From SAR202 cluster bacterium Casp-Chloro-G2 (GTDB lineage Bacteria > Chloroflexota > Dehalococcoidia > Lucifugimonadales > UBA3495), in the NCBI GenBank assembly GCA_002816575.1, contig MUCI01000023.1, positions 1 to 64,000 on the forward strand: DNA of 64,000 nt, in the 5' to 3' direction. A program made the position numbers and the translations under genes. Shown here piece after piece: positions 16,836 to 24,726 of this stretch (positions are counted from its first letter, which is position 1; each line of letters starts with the position of its first letter). Below the pieces are notes generated by a model. It did no database searches. It was given only the letters and a program-made list of their open reading frames with translations, and had not been told where the DNA came from.

Positions 16836-17627
16836 TCACATGACCGACCGGACCACGCCGCCATCCACCAAGATGGTTGCGCCGGTGGTGTAACTATTCT
16901 TCTCCGAGGACAGAAAGGCCACCAGGTCGGCCAACTCCTCGGGGCGTCCCAAACGCCCCACGGGAATGGTGGCGGAGTGGGCGTGCAGCAGGTCTTCAAC
17001 GTTGGCGCCAGTGTCCGCCGAACGGGTCTCGAAGATGTGCATCATCCGGTCGGTTAACAGATATCCTGGCGCCACATTGTTCACCAGGATGTTATCCCGG
17101 CCAACCTCGTCGGACAGGCTCTTGGCGAATGCCACGGCGCCCATCCGTGTCACTCCCGACGTAACCAGGTTGTCGATAGGCTGAAACACCGAACTGGCCA
17201 GGACGTTGACTATACGCCCCCAGCCGCCGGCCTTCATGTGCGGAACAGCCTCCCGGCTCATTCGGATGAAGAACATGAGGGCCATGTCCACCGACTGGGT
17301 CCAGACCGCTTCGGTGGTGTCGACGGCCCGGCCCGCGGGCGGCCCACCGGAGTTATTTACCAAAACGTCGATGCGGCCGAAGTGGTCAACCGTCCTCTGC
17401 ACCAACCTCTGGATATCCGCCAATTGGGATAGGTCGCCGGCCACGCTCAGCACGTCGACACCCGTCGCGGCCCGAATCTCCCCTGCGGCTTGGTCCAACT
17501 CGCGGGCGTTGCGGCTGCAGACCACCAGGTTCGCGCCCTCCTGGGCCAGCGAGTCGGCGCAAGCGCGCCCCAGCCCCTTGCTGCCGCCGCCAACTATGGC
17601 CACCCGGCCCTTCAGTCCCAGGTCCAT
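16836..17627 (-). CDS. Short-chain dehydrogenase/reductase with altered active site
   Basis: A 263-residue SDR. The NAD(P)-binding motif is GGGSKGLGRA (residues 14-23), with NNSGGPP for the NNAG motif near 91. The usual catalytic Tyr-x-x-x-Lys is missing: the aligned stretch reads NLVTSGVTRMGAVAFAK, with no Tyr and an Arg near the Lys position. This matches the BKR-like SDR subgroup that departs from the standard tetrad. PGYLLTDRMM and the C-terminal TGATILVDGG are otherwise normal. Ketoreductase chemistry is therefore uncertain. The start is ATG with GGAGG eight bases upstream. It is convergent with the TRAP genes and shares their terminator. Confidence 0.88.
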   Translation of the reverse strand: MDLGLKGRVAIVGGGSKGLGRACADSLAQEGANLVVCSRNARELDQAAGEIRAATGVDVLSVAGDLSQLADIQRLVQRTVDHFGRIDVLVNNSGGPPAGRAVDTTEAVWTQSVDMALMFFIRMSREAVPHMKAGGWGRIVNVLASSVFQPIDNLVTSGVTRMGAVAFAKSLSDEVGRDNILVNNVAPGYLLTDRMMHIFETRSADTGANVEDLLHAHSATIPVGRLGRPEELADLVAFLSSEKNSYTTGATILVDGGVVRSVM

Positions 17628-17843
17628 CCGTTTCCTCCAAGCCTGCGTGTTTCTAGTGCCAACATGCTACCAATCGGCTATTCCAGTGGCAACCGGCCTG
17701 CGACCCGGTCTTCTATTGACACCCATAGAAGCCTGACATATGCTGGCCCAAGCCTCAGAATCGGCGCATGCAGGCCCTTCGGCCCGCGCCGAAAATGGGG
17801 TGTTTAACCCCTCCCATTCCTCAATCAGCCGCATGGTGAAATC

Positions 17844-18686
17844 TTGAGCAACGTAGACCGCATACTGGAAGGCGCCCTGGATATCCACGTGCATTTCGGC
17901 CCCGACCCCAGGGTTGAGCGCCGGGCCGGCGCGGTGGAGATCGCCCTACAGGCCCGGGACATGGGGATGCAGGGGGTGGTCCTAAAGAGCCACGAATACC
18001 CCACCCATCCGGTGGCGGCCACCACCAGCGACCTGGTGCCGGACGTTACGGTCCTGGGCGGCATCGCCCTGGATCATGAGGTTGGCGGGCTCAATCCCAG
18101 CGCGGTGGAAGCCACGGCCAACATGGGCGGCCGGATCGTCTGGATGCCAACCTACTCGGCCAAAGCGGACCGGGAAGCCAAGGGGCTGGATGGCGGCATC
18201 TCCCTGCTGGACGACTCGGGAAAGCTGGTGCCCGAGGTCTACTCCATCCTGAAAACCATCAAATCCCACGACATGGTCCTGGCGACCGGGCACATATCCA
18301 CGGCCGAGAGCATGGCTCTAGTGGCGGAAGCCCGCAACATGGACATTCAGCGGGTGGTGGTCACGCACGGCACCACGATGGCATTCTGGACCGGCATGAC
18401 AGTTGAGGACATGAAAGCCCTGGCCGGAATGGGGGCGTACATCGAACATTGCCTGCACGTTGTGATGCCGACCACTCACCGGTTGGACCCCAAGGACCTG
18501 GCCAAGACCATCTTGGCCATCGGCCCGGAGAAGTGCATCCTCAGCACCGACTTTGGCCAGGACTTTCACCCCATGCCCGCGGAAGGGATGCGGATGGGTA
18601 TCGCCACCATGCTCCGCTCGGGCCTGGAGGAAGTGGAAGTGGGCATGCTGGTGAAGGACAACCCTTCCCGGCTGATGGGAACCTAA
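17844..18686 (+). CDS. DUF6282-type amidohydrolase-like metal-dependent hydrolase
   Basis: A 280-residue TIM-barrel-type hydrolase. The N-terminal DIHVHFGPD (residues 13-21) supplies the HxH metal-binding pair. HEYPTHP near 51, ATGHISTAE near 146, VVTHGTTM near 170 and STDFGQD near 233 provide further candidate His/Asp ligands. These suit a cytoplasmic metal-dependent hydrolase of the amidohydrolase superfamily, but the substrate is unknown. The start is TTG with only a weak upstream purine stretch (GGTGAAA). It stands alone between the SDR gene and the tilS operon. Confidence 0.75.
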   Translation: MSNVDRILEGALDIHVHFGPDPRVERRAGAVEIALQARDMGMQGVVLKSHEYPTHPVAATTSDLVPDVTVLGGIALDHEVGGLNPSAVEATANMGGRIVWMPTYSAKADREAKGLDGGISLLDDSGKLVPEVYSILKTIKSHDMVLATGHISTAESMALVAEARNMDIQRVVVTHGTTMAFWTGMTVEDMKALAGMGAYIEHCLHVVMPTTHRLDPKDLAKTILAIGPEKCILSTDFGQDFHPMPAEGMRMGIATMLRSGLEEVEVGMLVKDNPSRLMGT

Positions 18687-18709
18687 ACGGAACCCGGTCC
18701 TCGAGCAGG

Positions 18710-20209
18710 CTAGTCTGCCGGGTCCAGGCGAAACCTGAGCCACAGCACCGGACGACCGGCATCGGCATCGACCTTGGCCCAGTCGGCAATGCGGTGGCCG
18801 ACCACCCAGGCGATACCCTTTTCGGTCTCCAGCAAGGGCACTTTTCCCCGCCAGGGCCGTGGCACCCGCAGGTCGGTGAACAGGTCCTGCAATTTCTTCT
18901 GCCCCGTCATCCCCAATGGCTGGATACGGTCACCGGGACACCACGTCCGCACCGTTGCCCCATCCCCCAGCGCCCTTCGGTCCAAGCGGGCCGTCCACTC
19001 GTCCCATACTCCCGTTGCCCAAGCAGGCTCAACGCCAGCCATGCCGAGCTGCATCCTCAGACTCCAAGGTCCGGCCGAAACCGCAATCGCAGCGCCGGGC
19101 GTAGCGGGCAGCTTGATCTGGTATTCGCCGTCAAACTCGGGGTAAGGGCAGTCCGCCTCCTGCTGGCGGGTAAGGGTCAGGTTCGAGTAGTCCTGCCGGA
19201 GGACCACCCCTCCGGGCAACTCCAGTCTCCGGCCCCCGCGCCCGCCCTGGGCCAGTTCTTCCATCGCCACCAAATGGCTCTCTCGAAGCCGGGTGGCGTC
19301 GCCGGTAACCAGAATGTAGCCACGCCGCAGGGCCAGCCTTTGCAGCGCCGGGTGTATGGCCGCCAACTCCGGCCTGGCAAAGCAGACCTCGTTAACCGGT
19401 TGGGAGCTGTCGGCCGGCGTGGTCTCAGCCAAGCCCGGCCACACCCGGTCCAGTTCCCGCTCCACGAAGTCAAGTTGGTCAGCGGCGGTTCGAGAAAGGC
19501 GCACCAGGGCGTTGCGCACCTGCGGGTTATAGTCCTGGGCCAGGCGGGGCATAAGGTCCTGGCGCACCCGGTTGCGGGTGAACCGCCACATATAATTCCC
19601 GCTGTCGGTCCGGTACGGACGGTCAATCTCGCGGCAGTAGTCGCCGGTCCGGGCTTTGGTGACATCCAACAGGGGCCGGAACAACTGCAGCCCATCCGAA
19701 CCGGCGGGCCAGGGCCACTTGGAAACCTCGGCCATGCCCCGGAGACCGTGCAGACCGGCGCCCCGGAGCACATGGAGCAGCACCGTCTCGGCGAGGTCGT
19801 CTGAGGTATGACCCACTGTCACCGCCCGCGCCCCGGCTGCCTTGGCGACCCGGGCCAAGAAGGCGTACCGCATCTCCCGGGCGCCCTGCTCGAATGACGA
19901 GATGCCCCGCTCTCTCTGATACTCGTGGGGGTCTTCTTTAACCACGGTCACCGGCAGGCCCAGCTCCCCGGCGATCTGGGCCACGAAAGCCGCGTCGTCC
20001 TCGGCCTCCTGGCCCCTAAAGTTGTGGTTCAGGTGGGCGACGTGCAGCGACAGGCCGTGGGCTTCTTTCAGGCGGTCCAGGGCGTAGAGCAGGGCGGAGG
20101 AATCGGGGCCGCCAGACGCGCCGACGACGAGAGTGGCGCCGGAGTTGGAGTAGCCGGCCCGCTGTAGCGCAGACGCCACCTGTCGTTCTAGATCGGCGGC
20201 GTTGGCCAA
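18710..20209 (-). CDS. tilS: tRNA(Ile)-lysidine synthase
   Basis: TilS adds lysine to C34 of the CAU-anticodon tRNA(Ile) so that it reads AUA. The PP-loop SGGPDSSALL lies at about residues 32-41, followed by HLNHNFRG and VGHTSDDLAETVLLHVLRGAG, both typical. The C-terminal domain includes GDRIQPLGMTGQKKLQDLF. At about 499 residues it is of normal length. The open frame runs 118 codons further upstream, but that part overlaps the preceding gene in another frame and is not TilS-like, so the TTG at 20209 just past the upstream stop is chosen. It is the last gene of a three-gene minus-strand operon. Confidence 0.9.
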   Translation of the reverse strand: MANAADLERQVASALQRAGYSNSGATLVVGASGGPDSSALLYALDRLKEAHGLSLHVAHLNHNFRGQEAEDDAAFVAQIAGELGLPVTVVKEDPHEYQRERGISSFEQGAREMRYAFLARVAKAAGARAVTVGHTSDDLAETVLLHVLRGAGLHGLRGMAEVSKWPWPAGSDGLQLFRPLLDVTKARTGDYCREIDRPYRTDSGNYMWRFTRNRVRQDLMPRLAQDYNPQVRNALVRLSRTAADQLDFVERELDRVWPGLAETTPADSSQPVNEVCFARPELAAIHPALQRLALRRGYILVTGDATRLRESHLVAMEELAQGGRGGRRLELPGGVVLRQDYSNLTLTRQQEADCPYPEFDGEYQIKLPATPGAAIAVSAGPWSLRMQLGMAGVEPAWATGVWDEWTARLDRRALGDGATVRTWCPGDRIQPLGMTGQKKLQDLFTDLRVPRPWRGKVPLLETEKGIAWVVGHRIADWAKVDADAGRPVLWLRFRLDPAD

Positions 20210-20222
20210 GATTGGTATCCGG

Positions 20223-20840
20223 TTACCGGTTTTCAGGGGACAGGTGGCTGGTGGAGTTATAGGAGATGAGCCGGCGGCCCCGGTCGTCGCTGTCAAACTT
20301 GCAGACCGATGCCAGGTCCAATGACATGCGGTGGAAGTTCGCCAGGGGCACCCCCAGCAGCTTACCAACGATGCAGCGGATGGCGAAATTGTGGGAGATA
20401 ACCACGACTGAATCTTCGCCGGCGTGTTTCTGCTCGATACCGAGGATCGCCTGCCAGGTCCGTTCGCGAAGTTGGACCAGCGACTCGCCGTTGGGCAAGA
20501 GCACGGTCTCCGGATGCGAGCGCCATTCCGAGATGAACTCGGGCCAGCCAACCCGCATCTCATCTCCGGTCACCCCTTCCAGGTCACCCAGGGAGAGCTC
20601 TTTCAGGCCGGGCTCCTGGTGGATGGTCACCGGAGTCACCGCCGCCAACTCTTCGGCGACCTTTACGGTCCTCTGCAGCGGACTCGTGTAGATGGCGTTC
20701 ATGCCCCAGCCGGCGGCGGCCTGGGCCGTCTCTTTGGCCTGGGACAGACCACGCTCGTTAAGCTCGATGTCCTCGTGACCCTGGAAACGGCCCAGCTTGT
20801 TCCATTCAGTCTCGCCGTGACGCACCAGAAAGAACCTCAT
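20223..20840 (-). CDS. Histidine phosphatase family protein (phosphoglycerate mutase-like)
   Basis: A 205-residue branch-1 histidine phosphatase. The phosphohistidine motif is LVRHGETEWN (residues 5-14), with Arg in IYTSPLQRTVKVAEEL and the second catalytic His in VVISHNFAIR near residue 151. Such proteins range from phosphoglycerate mutases to alpha-ribazole phosphatases and broad phosphatases, and the sequence does not settle which. Its ATG overlaps the upstream stop codon as ATGA, showing translational coupling. The tilS gene follows within about 15 bases. Confidence 0.9.
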   Translation of the reverse strand: MRFFLVRHGETEWNKLGRFQGHEDIELNERGLSQAKETAQAAAGWGMNAIYTSPLQRTVKVAEELAAVTPVTIHQEPGLKELSLGDLEGVTGDEMRVGWPEFISEWRSHPETVLLPNGESLVQLRERTWQAILGIEQKHAGEDSVVVISHNFAIRCIVGKLLGVPLANFHRMSLDLASVCKFDSDDRGRRLISYNSTSHLSPENR

Positions 20841-22168
20841 CGATTTGAACCCGGATCCGGGCGGGGGCCAGGCTCGATCCGGCCTAAGTCGGCCCCATGA
20901 TTTATCCGACGCACTTCCACTTCTTCGATCCTGACCCCTTCCATAACCTTGATGGTTATGCGCAGGCCTCCGAATTCCATGACATCCCCAACCTCGGGGA
21001 TGCTGCCCAGGCGGTCCAGGATATATCCGGCCAACGTCTGGTAATCACCTTCCGGGATTCCCAGTTCCAATTCTTCGTTGATATCAGAGATTGCCAGACC
21101 CGCGTCCATGCGGAACCGCCCGCGGCCCAAGGCGGTAACCGCTTCTTCAGGAGCTGAGCCTTCATCGCCCATCTGGCCGACGATCACAGCCATCATCTCT
21201 TTCATGGTCGCCAAGCCGGCGATGCCGCCGAACTCGTCCACGGTGAGCACCATGCTATGCCCGCCCTCTCGCATCTCGTTGAAGGTCTCGCTGACACTCT
21301 TGGTCTCGGGGACGAAGAAGGCCGGCCTGATCTGGTCGGTGGCCGCCACTCCAGAATCTCCGCCGGATTCCCGTTGCAGGTCGCGCACTCCGGCCAGAAC
21401 GTCCTTCACCGAAAGAACCCCCACCACGTTCTCCATCGACCCTTCATACACGGGGAACCGGGTGTGGGTGTTCTCGGAATAGATGGACAGGAACTCGTCC
21501 AGATTTGAGCCATTCTCGATCCAGATTATCTCCGGCCGGGGCGTCATGATCTCCCGCATCTGTCGGTCGCCGAATCGGAATACTTTCTCCAGCAGAGCGG
21601 CTTCACCAGCCTCCACCGTTCCGGTCTGGGCGCCGGCGGCAATCATGGTGCGAATCTCTTCCTCACCCATCAGGGGCGTCGACACGGTGATGCCGAGCAC
21701 CCGGTTGCTCAGGGTGCTGAAGAGTTGGAGCAGCGTCACCAGGGGTGAAAGGGCTAGCTCGAACAGCCGGATGGGCCGGGACACCGCGAACGCGACGCGC
21801 TCGGAACGCCGCCAGGCTACGTTCTTGGGCAACGTTTCGCCGAACAGTAGCAGGAACGTGGTCACGCCGGCGGTGGCGATCAGTACGGACAAGCTCTCGT
21901 TGGCAAACAGGTTCAGGGCCAAGACGGTGGCCAGGGCGGCGGCGGCGGTGTTAACCAGATTGTTGCCCAGCAGCACTGTCGCCAGGAAACGCTCGGGACG
22001 CTGGATGATGTGGGAGACGCGGTCCGCGCCTGGCCGTCCGCTACGGACCAGGTGCATGAGACGCGCCCGTGGGAGAGCGATAAACGCGGTCTCAGACGCA
22101 GAGAAGAATCCGGATAAGGCTAGACTAACTATTAATAATGCTATACGCCATGTATCACCGGCTTCCAT
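20837..22168 (-). CDS. CNNM/CorC-type membrane protein with CBS domains (hemolysin family)
   Basis: A 443-residue inner-membrane protein. DUF21 with about four membrane segments starts at GDTWRIALLIVSLALSGFFS and contains FSASETAFIALPRARL. Two CBS domains follow (MTPRPEIIWIENGSNLDEFL to VVGVLSVKDVLAGV, and PETKSVSETFNEMREGGHSM to GGIAGLATMKEM), then a C-terminal CorC/HlyC transporter-associated domain. Relatives are tied to Mg2+/Co2+ movement. The open frame extends 77 codons upstream, but without hydrophobic or family-like sequence. The ATG at 22168 follows GGAGG, which itself sits in a GGAGG-TGG-CCTCC inverted repeat that could mask it. Confidence 0.87.
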   Translation of the reverse strand: MEAGDTWRIALLIVSLALSGFFSASETAFIALPRARLMHLVRSGRPGADRVSHIIQRPERFLATVLLGNNLVNTAAAALATVLALNLFANESLSVLIATAGVTTFLLLFGETLPKNVAWRRSERVAFAVSRPIRLFELALSPLVTLLQLFSTLSNRVLGITVSTPLMGEEEIRTMIAAGAQTGTVEAGEAALLEKVFRFGDRQMREIMTPRPEIIWIENGSNLDEFLSIYSENTHTRFPVYEGSMENVVGVLSVKDVLAGVRDLQRESGGDSGVAATDQIRPAFFVPETKSVSETFNEMREGGHSMVLTVDEFGGIAGLATMKEMMAVIVGQMGDEGSAPEEAVTALGRGRFRMDAGLAISDINEELELGIPEGDYQTLAGYILDRLGSIPEVGDVMEFGGLRITIKVMEGVRIEEVEVRRINHGADLGRIEPGPRPDPGSNR

Positions 22169-22231
22169 TATCGGAGGCCACCTCCATAGACCTCGAAAAG
22201 TTGCCGCTTGGCAATATCGGGTCTGTTCACG

Positions 22232-22261
22232 ATGATAGCATCGGTCGTAAATTAGTGTAAA
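22232..22261 (-). promoter_or_regulatory. Sigma70-type promoter of the CNNM-phosphatase-tilS operon
   Basis: On the minus strand TTTACA (22261-22256) and TATCAT (22237-22232) are 18 bases apart, each matching five of six consensus bases; a TG precedes the -10 box. Confidence 0.65.
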
Positions 22262-22314
22262 GTTGAACGCAGACCGGCATATCAACCACAGCCATAGATA
22301 CTCACCAACGAACA

Positions 22315-23343
22315 ATGACGACAAAGATACTTGGCATAGAAACATCTTGCGACGAAACGGCGGCGGGGGTTGTTGAAGACGGGCACAATCTTCTATCAAA
22401 CGTCATCTCATCTCAGACCGACCTGCATGCGGCCACCGGCGGCGTGGTGCCCGAGGTTGCGTCACGGCAGCATATACACGACCTGGTCCCCGTGTTGGAG
22501 CAGGCCGCCGCCGATTCCGGCTACGGGCTGGAAGATATGGACGCCATCGCCGTAACCTACGGGCCGGGACTGGCCGGGTCTTTAATCACGGGACTGAACG
22601 CCGCCAAGGCCATCTCCTACTCCCTGGGGATACCTTTGATCGGCGTGAACCACCTTGAGGGACACATCTACGCTTCTTGGTTGGCCCACTCGGACCTGGC
22701 CGACGACCCCGGCTTTCCGCTCGCCTGCCTGGTGGCGTCGGGAGGCCACACCGACCTGCTACTGATGGAAGGGCACGGCCGGTACAAGCTGGTGGGCCGT
22801 TCCCGCGACGACGCGGCCGGCGAAGCCTTCGACAAGGCGGCCCGTATCCTGGGGCTGGGCTTCCCTGGCGGCCCGGAGATACAGCGGGTATCCCAAGGGG
22901 CCACCGGCGAAGAGAGGCTGCCCCGCGCTTGGATGAAAGACACTTTGGATTTCAGCTTCAGCGGACTGAAGACCGCCCTGCTGCACATGGCCCAGGACCG
23001 TGGCGTCTACCCGTCTCCGCAAGAAGGGACGGACGCGGCGCGGCTGGTGCGCGAGATGGCGGCGGCGTTCCAGGAGTCTGTGGTCGACGTCATATCGTCC
23101 AAGTTGATCAGCATGGCGTCCGACTACAAGGTCAAGGGATTGGTGTTGGGCGGCGGCGTGACGGCCAATTCCCGTCTGCGTGAGGAGATCGTCAGGCGTT
23201 CACCTCTGCCGGTGGTCATACCTCCGCCGGTCCTCTGCACCGACAACGGAGCCATGATCGCGGCCTGCGGCTACTTCCAATTCAAACGGGGTGAAGAGAC
23301 GGCTCTGGACATAGATGTGGACCCCGGACTGCCCCTGGGTTAG
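22315..23343 (+). CDS. tsaD: tRNA N6-adenosine threonylcarbamoyltransferase
   Basis: TsaD, with TsaB and TsaE, transfers the threonylcarbamoyl group to A37 of ANN-decoding tRNAs (t6A). The 342-residue protein has the expected start ILGIETSCDETAAGVV, PEVASRQH, AVTYGPGLAGSLITG, the metal-binding NHLEGH near residue 112, VASGGHTDL and GGGVTANSRLRE. Length and order are normal. The mtaB gene at 33.8 kb encodes the enzyme that modifies t6A further, so the two act in sequence. It is divergent from the CNNM operon across 146 bases. Confidence 0.95.
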   Translation: MTTKILGIETSCDETAAGVVEDGHNLLSNVISSQTDLHAATGGVVPEVASRQHIHDLVPVLEQAAADSGYGLEDMDAIAVTYGPGLAGSLITGLNAAKAISYSLGIPLIGVNHLEGHIYASWLAHSDLADDPGFPLACLVASGGHTDLLLMEGHGRYKLVGRSRDDAAGEAFDKAARILGLGFPGGPEIQRVSQGATGEERLPRAWMKDTLDFSFSGLKTALLHMAQDRGVYPSPQEGTDAARLVREMAAAFQESVVDVISSKLISMASDYKVKGLVLGGGVTANSRLREEIVRRSPLPVVIPPPVLCTDNGAMIAACGYFQFKRGEETALDIDVDPGLPLG

Positions 23344-23377
23344 GGCCATCATCAGCCGCGCGGGGAGTGAGATGCAG

Positions 23378-24181
23378 TTATCCTACGATTCTCTGCCGGG
23401 CGGCGAAGGTTGAGTTCACAACCTCAAATATCTGCTCTTCCGCGGTAGCCCCTTTGAAGGGAAACGTAACTCTCACGCCGTCTCCCTGGAACGTCACTTC
23501 GCCGTCGGGTTTGCCGAAGTAGAACTGGGCCATGATGCCGACCCCCGACAGAATTGCCAGAAATACCAGGAAGGCCGACAGGTCCATGCGGATCACGGGA
23601 ACAGTCGGACCGTCTATCCGGCCCGTCAGCCAGTACGCCAACAGCACGTACAAGAAGACGCCGGCGACAACCATCAGGCCGCCTTGGATCAACGAACCCT
23701 TGCTGCGCCGGGCCGAATTCACCGCCACGGCCTTGACCTCGTTCAGCGGCATCACGACGACTTCTCTGTTGCCGTCTTTCTGGCCGAAAGCGATGACCCT
23801 CTGGTTGGTCAGCACCAGCATCCGGCCCTGGTCTTCGGGCTGCGGAACCAGTCCTCTTTCGTGACTGAACGTATGGGACACCGACTCTCCGGGGAGCAGG
23901 CTCACCATCCGGATCTTTGCACCGGTGCCGGGCGTTGCCACGCCGCTGGGCGGGCTGGCTTCGGGTTGCCGCGGAACTGGGGATGGGGTGGGGGGCGGCG
24001 CAGGTGAGGGTGTTAAGCCCTGATGCAGGCCTTTGGTCAACTGCTGCCAAAGAGGTTGATACTGGCCCTGTGAGAGTCCCACGGTGGCGCCCGTTCGCGT
24101 CACCGGCCGTCTTTTCCCTGGGTTACTAAATTGTTTGGGCCGCCGTCTGACCGGCGGGTCCGTTGGCAGATTACGGTACAA
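23378..24181 (-). CDS. Membrane protein with PH-like domain and Pro-rich N-terminus
   Basis: No named family was recognised with confidence. The 267-residue protein has a basic N-terminus, then a Pro-rich stretch (about residues 55-80). A segment follows that looks like a bacterial PH-like domain (LLPGESVSHTFSHERG, MLVLTNQRVIAFGQ and VVVMPLNEVKAVAV, residues 93-155). Two membrane segments come next (LIQGGLMVVAGVFLYVLLAY and LSAFLVFLAILSGVGIMAQF), then a beta-rich tail. It is probably an envelope protein, with the PH-like part on the cytoplasmic face. The start is TTG with AAGGAG eight bases upstream. It is convergent with tsaD. Confidence 0.7.
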   Translation of the reverse strand: MYRNLPTDPPVRRRPKQFSNPGKRRPVTRTGATVGLSQGQYQPLWQQLTKGLHQGLTPSPAPPPTPSPVPRQPEASPPSGVATPGTGAKIRMVSLLPGESVSHTFSHERGLVPQPEDQGRMLVLTNQRVIAFGQKDGNREVVVMPLNEVKAVAVNSARRSKGSLIQGGLMVVAGVFLYVLLAYWLTGRIDGPTVPVIRMDLSAFLVFLAILSGVGIMAQFYFGKPDGEVTFQGDGVRVTFPFKGATAEEQIFEVVNSTFAARQRIVG

Positions 24182-24326
24182 AAACGACTCCTTCCAAAGG
24201 CCATATTATCATAGGGAAGAGGCTAACTCACACCTGCGGCAAGGCCCTGATTCGGACAGCGGCAGAGCCCTGCGCTTGCGCAGTTGACGGCGTTGCCCGG
24301 TGATTCGCCAGACTAGGCACGATGTA

Positions 24327-24356
24327 TTGACACCGGCTGGCGGGCTTTGTTAATCT
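24327..24356 (+). promoter_or_regulatory. ilvB: Promoter candidate of the T-box/ilvB transcript
   Basis: A perfect TTGACA at 24327-24332 is followed after 18 bases by TAATCT. The predicted start near 24362 is just ahead of the T-box stem I. Confidence 0.6.
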
Positions 24357-24359
24357 TTA

Positions 24360-24645
24360 TTATCAAAGGCTGAGATGGAGACGAGTAGGCAGGGGTAGGC
24401 GCCTAGCGAGCCTGGTATGGTGAAAGCAGGCGCGCCGAAGCTGACTGAAAATCCCTCCGGAGCCGCCAGTCGAAAACCCTCTGAAGATGAAAGAGGGCCA
24501 GTAGACCGAGCCGGGGTTCGTTCCCCCGTTAAGAAAGACGGGACATGTTGGTGTCCTGCTAGAGAGGTCCCGGTAAAACGGGATTATTAGGGTGGTACCG
24601 CGGGAACGTAATGTCCCGTCCCTATGTTGGGATGGGGCTTTTTTA
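24360..24645 (+). promoter_or_regulatory. T-box riboswitch leader of ilvB
   Basis: A tRNA-sensing transcription attenuator. The near-invariant T-box sequence AGGGTGGTACCGCGG is at 24589-24603. Stem I has the AGTA element near 24375 and the distal-loop GGTGAAAG near 24419. The likely specifier is CTG (Leu) at 24441-24443, directly before ACTGAA. The terminator, CCCGTCCC with GGGATGGG, ends in six T's at 24639-24644; pairing of the T-box with upstream bases would form the competing antiterminator. Uncharged tRNA(Leu) should thus allow ilvB transcription when leucine is short. The specifier choice is by pattern and less certain than the T-box itself. Confidence 0.95.
24615..24645 (+). terminator. 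T-box-controlled terminator
   Basis: An eight-pair stem (24615-24622 with 24629-24636, one G-T pair), six-base loop and T-run end the T-box leader 81 bases before the ilvB ATG. Confidence 0.85.
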
Positions 24646-24726
24646 TTGCCCAAAAGCGGCTCTCCGGTCCTTTCTCTGCAGGAGGAATTCTTGCTAGTGA
24701 AAGTTTTGCCAGTTATGGAGGCTGCC

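Noticed and set aside
20210-20563. N-terminal extension of the TilS open frame
   Set aside because: It lies over the phosphatase gene in another frame, has no TilS-like sequence, and shows the Arg/Ser/Pro-rich look of a shadow.
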